Shown one piece after another: positions 60,711-64,000 of a stretch of 64,000 bases of DNA; within the stretch, counting starts at the first letter, position 1; the number at the start of each line of letters is the position of its first letter. The notes under the pieces were generated by a model, which made no database searches, was not told where the DNA came from, and saw only the letters and a program-made list of their open reading frames with translations. Origin of the DNA: Protonemura montana (taxonomy: Eukaryota; Arthropoda; Insecta; Plecoptera; Nemouridae); NCBI GenBank assembly GCA_947568835.1, contig OX387604.1, positions 12,429,076 through 12,493,075 of the forward strand, given 5' to 3'. A program made the translations under genes and the position numbers.

Positions 60711-60830
60711 AACCGGAATTTCTCTCAAATACATTTTTGTTCAAATATTCCAGCATTACCTCGCAGTCAGAAACATTGTTCGTCTGTCAGCAGAGAGCAG
60801 GTTTTGCGAGGATGGAGGGACCCGCGAGAC
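60711..60830 (+). repeat. Dispersed repeat family R3, copy 2
   Basis: Same ordered blocks as 53,896-54,020 (ATTACCTCGCAGTCA, AACATTGT, GGTTTTGCGAGGATGGAGG), same orientation. 60,831-61,350 holds nothing else recognisable. Confidence 0.6.
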
Positions 60831-61350
60831 GAAATATATCAGAGTTTGACTTTTGCTTTCTTGATTATTGGAACAAATTATACTTGGGTACAAAAGATAA
60901 GCTTAACGTTTCAAATTGGCCAGGCACAGAATACTTAGGCACGATTTGCTGTTTTTTCAAGCACTGAAAACTTTAGCACAGAACAAGGTCACCCAGCCTC
61001 ATCTTAGTATTGTAGTTTCATTTATAAATATTTACTATTAATGCAGCATATATGCTGCATGTTATGTGAATTTAATTAAAAAGTTAGGCAAGAAAGATAT
61101 GATGATTTTAGAAGTTCAAATATCAACATTATCCATTGGTCTGCATCAGCTACCATTTGACCAATTGCACTTATCCCAATAATAAAAAACATATCTATAA
61201 ATATTGCTGAAAAAATCCGTTTCCTAGGTTTGTCTGTGTAACATTTGTAAATACTGTCAAACAGCAGGTTTTGTGATTGTTGAAAAGAGAAAAATATTTT
61301 TCTTTAATATATATCTTCACAATTCAAGGACTTCACAAGCTTTAGTTTTT

Positions 61351-61356
61351 TTTAAT
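61351..61356 (-). terminator. Ndg: Possible poly(A) signal ATTAAA for the nidogen gene
   Basis: TTTAAT on plus, ATTAAA on minus, about 45 bases past the stop codon. Confidence 0.35.
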
Positions 61357-61401
61357 TAAATTAATCTTCTTGCACATGCATGTGTACCAAGTTCCCGTGT
61401 A

Positions 61402-64000
61402 CTATCTTGGACAGGTTTCAGGCACTGCTACAATCCCATATAATTTACCACTTCCTCCAAGAGGAACACTTATTGGATCATTTCTTCTCCCAGATGGCCT
61501 TGCGGCTGTCTCAATCTTGCGCCTGTCAAACAAGAAAATTCAGGTAAATGTGTCGTCAATCAAAACCAACATTTCAATCAGAACTGTCAAAATAGTTAAC
61601 TCACGTGTCCCAATCAGTCCAGTAATAATTTTCTGAAGTAATAGTTAGTCCAAAAGGGTAACTACAATTTGAAACAACAGTGCGTTTTATCAAAGAGCTT
61701 ATGCCAACACATTCTGAAAAACAAATTAGTAACAAATATTTAAAATAACTTCACAATTAATTTAAAAAAATATATCTGTATTCTTTGCAATATTTACGAC
61801 ACTTGCAGAAAAGTGGTTACCAATTTTTTTTAATCCTGCATCCGCCCAGCAGAGTTCATCTCTTTCGACATCAATTGCCAAGGAGTTGGGAAGTTGGACT
61901 GCAGCTCCCTCTAAGAAGACGGCACGTCCAGTTCCGTCAAGATTTGCCCATTCGAGTTTGGGTGCTGCACGGTTCCAATCCGACCAAAATATTTTGCTAG
62001 AGATGATGAACAGAGAATTAATCAAATTCATAGAGTATTTTGATTTTTTTGTGTGTATTTGCTATTTTGCTGTGACTGATAAAATAAATTAAGTAAATTT
62101 AGCATACTTCATTCTAGGATACACAGCAATGCCCCGAGGGTTAACCAATCCAGTTTTCGCAATCACTTTACGCTCTTTAGTGTCCAGATTTGCCACTTCT
62201 ATGGTATCTTTCAAAGAATCACTCCAGTAGATGTTTCTTGATGCCCAGTCAATTGCAATGCCTTCAGGCGAGCTAATATCTAAAATCAAAAAAAAATTAA
62301 ACCAATTTAAGAAATTAAACGATCTAACGAAGATGCTTGTTAAAAATTGCACTTCTAACAAAAATCGGGCAGATTATTCCTGCAGAATAGAGTTTGTTTA
62401 TAAGAGTTACAAAGTTCAGTCCTACCTTCTGCTAAGAAACTGATGACATCCGAACCGTTATAGTTTGCACTTTTTATTGTGCTGCCCGTAACATCGCTCC
62501 AATACACTCTTCCGTTCATGCAATCCACACCAATACCTACACAAAAGTAACCACACGTTAAAGCCACATGTTTTCACCAAGAAATCTTTAGCCATATTTC
62601 ATATCAAACAAACTCAATTTGAAATACTTGAACATCAAACAAATTATCCCACCTATTGCCATTTGATAGTATTGGATAGCAATCGGCCATCCAGGGTTGC
62701 TGGGCGTTGGTCTGAACGGGATTCGTAAGGTAGCCATTCCTTGATTGAGCAGCAAAAAGTTTCCTTCGTATTTGGGCGTAGCTAAAAAAGACAAAAGTGT
62801 ACTGAATTATCGAAAAAAATACTGATTTTCAAAGTTATATTTTTAGTTTAGCTACAATATGAGCATACAATCATACTTATACAAAATTCAGTACATGGGA
62901 AGGTTGATGGAAAATTCCCCAAAAATTTTTAAACAGGTCCTAATTATCATTATTTATCAATCATTAATCTATACAAATTCATAATTCACAATGAATGAGG
63001 TAATATGAAATAAGTAAATTCTAGAAGCCTCTGGCAAAACTTTTCTGCAAGTGGTAAATAAATTAATTAATAAGCAATGTTATAAACTACAACATACTTT
63101 TACAGATAATTCCATTCCCAGACATCCCTTCTCTACAGCGGCATATGTGATAGCCTCTCGAACTTAGAACGCAGTTTGCATCTCGGCCGCACATGGAAGG
63201 ATTCTCACGACACGTCTGTTGCGGTATGCACGTTATTCCGTCCCCGTGGTAGCCTTGCTTACAGACACACCTAGAACCTGATGCTTCACTACTGTACACA
63301 CAATCTGCAGCTGCAGCGCAGTTGTTCAAAACGTTACACCCAACAATTAGCGCTGTGCAAGTCATGCCATCGCCATAAAATCCTTGGTTACACTGGCAAT
63401 GGTATTTAGAGTCGGCAGACAAAATGCACTGTGCATTAGCATTACAATTGTTAACATAGTTGCAGCTAGAAACTTGCTCTTGAAGGCAAAGTGATCCTTC
63501 CCGACGAAATCCTTCCAGGCAAACGCACTCGTGGCGATTGGTTTGAGAAACCCATTGGCACCTTGCATTGCCATCGCAATCACTGTCAGAACTACACTCT
63601 TCTGTAATAGAAAAGATGCAAAGGGTTAATTTCTTTGCCTCCTTGTAAGATTACACTTCTGGGATGACCTTAGTAAGAAATTCACAACTCAAAATTACCT
63701 AAGAGTGAGCAATGTATGCCATCCCCTTGGTATTCTTGGTTGCACATGCAGGTTGCTTTTGAAGTATCGTCTTGCATTGTGCATGTTGCATGTATGTGAC
63801 AGATGTCTACTTGAAGACATGATACATTCACCTCGTTACATTCGTAACCGTCGCCTTCATATCCAACGTTGCACTGGCACTGGTGACGGCCTGCCACGAA
63901 AATGCACTGCGCATACGGGTGGCACGTATTCAGAGAATTGCACGAAACTAAAAAGAAAAGATTCTTTGTCAGAAGTATTTCAATTGCTCAGATAAAAGAA
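61402..64000 (-). CDS. Ndg: Nidogen (entactin), C-terminal half; 5' end beyond the window
   Basis: Eight exons, minus: 63947-63699, 63601-63098, 62781-62653, 62536-62426, 62279-62108, 61996-61821, 61713-61605, 61522-61402 (stop). All phases match, giving about 523 residues. The first two hold six or so EGF modules of the GDG type ([27 protein letters not shown]). Then comes the propeller entry [15 protein letters not shown] and YWTD repeats ([48 protein letters not shown]). The end is [13 protein letters not shown]. Nidogen is a basement-membrane glycoprotein whose propeller binds the laminin gamma chain. The WNRAAPK phrase and the LYGI...CP ending support nidogen over LRP. No final EGF domain follows the propeller, unlike vertebrate nidogens. 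The N-terminal NIDO and G2 domains should lie past 64,000. Confidence 0.88.

Overview
The window looks like nuclear DNA of an arthropod. Its genes are split into short coding exons by AT-rich introns with GT..AG borders. One gene closely resembles the insect eggshell protease Nudel, and another is a nidogen. I cannot name the species. No bacterial operons, CRISPR array, rRNA operon, LTR element or Polinton was seen.

All six recognisable genes lie on the minus strand. (1) About 2.7-18.2 kb: a Nudel-like type II transmembrane serine protease in ten coding exons. It has a short cytoplasmic N-terminus, a very long Thr/Ser-rich stem coded by one 4.3 kb exon, LDLa and SRCR-like modules, a protease domain with its full catalytic triad, and a closing LDLa. 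(2) 20.3-21.5 kb: a 180-residue single-pass membrane protein of unknown family. (3) 23.5-25.8 kb: a 682-residue proline-rich, repeat-bearing membrane protein, also unrecognised. (4) 27.2-31.8 kb: an MFSD6-like major facilitator transporter in eight exons. (5) 38.1-46.5 kb: a 721-residue receptor with several EGF domains and one membrane pass, DNER/Notch-ligand-like, in twelve exons. (6) 61.4-64.0 kb: the 3' half of a nidogen gene, which continues past the right edge. Exon borders were set by hand. Reading phase is kept at every junction, and each of the five complete models sums to a whole number of codons.

Between genes 5 and 6, about 48.9-60.4 kb is a nest of repeats. It holds two full-length copies of a SINE whose head derives from 5S rRNA (a third, shortened copy is in an intron of gene 5). 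It also holds two hAT-type DNA transposon insertions with perfect 8-bp target duplications, one of which encloses 6.3 kb of other repeats. Several tRNA-like SINE heads, a foldback element and further dispersed repeats fill the rest. The most unusual sequence is at 56,212-56,480: six GC-rich near-perfect hairpins with 3-base loops, packed almost without spacers. Other repeats are a 34-bp minisatellite at 19.2-19.5 kb, a decamer minisatellite at 33.2-33.55 kb, and several long G/C homopolymers.

The genes do not form a pathway. Their common theme is the cell surface and matrix: a membrane-bound matrix protease, two small membrane proteins, a transporter, a Notch-type surface protein and a basement-membrane glycoprotein.
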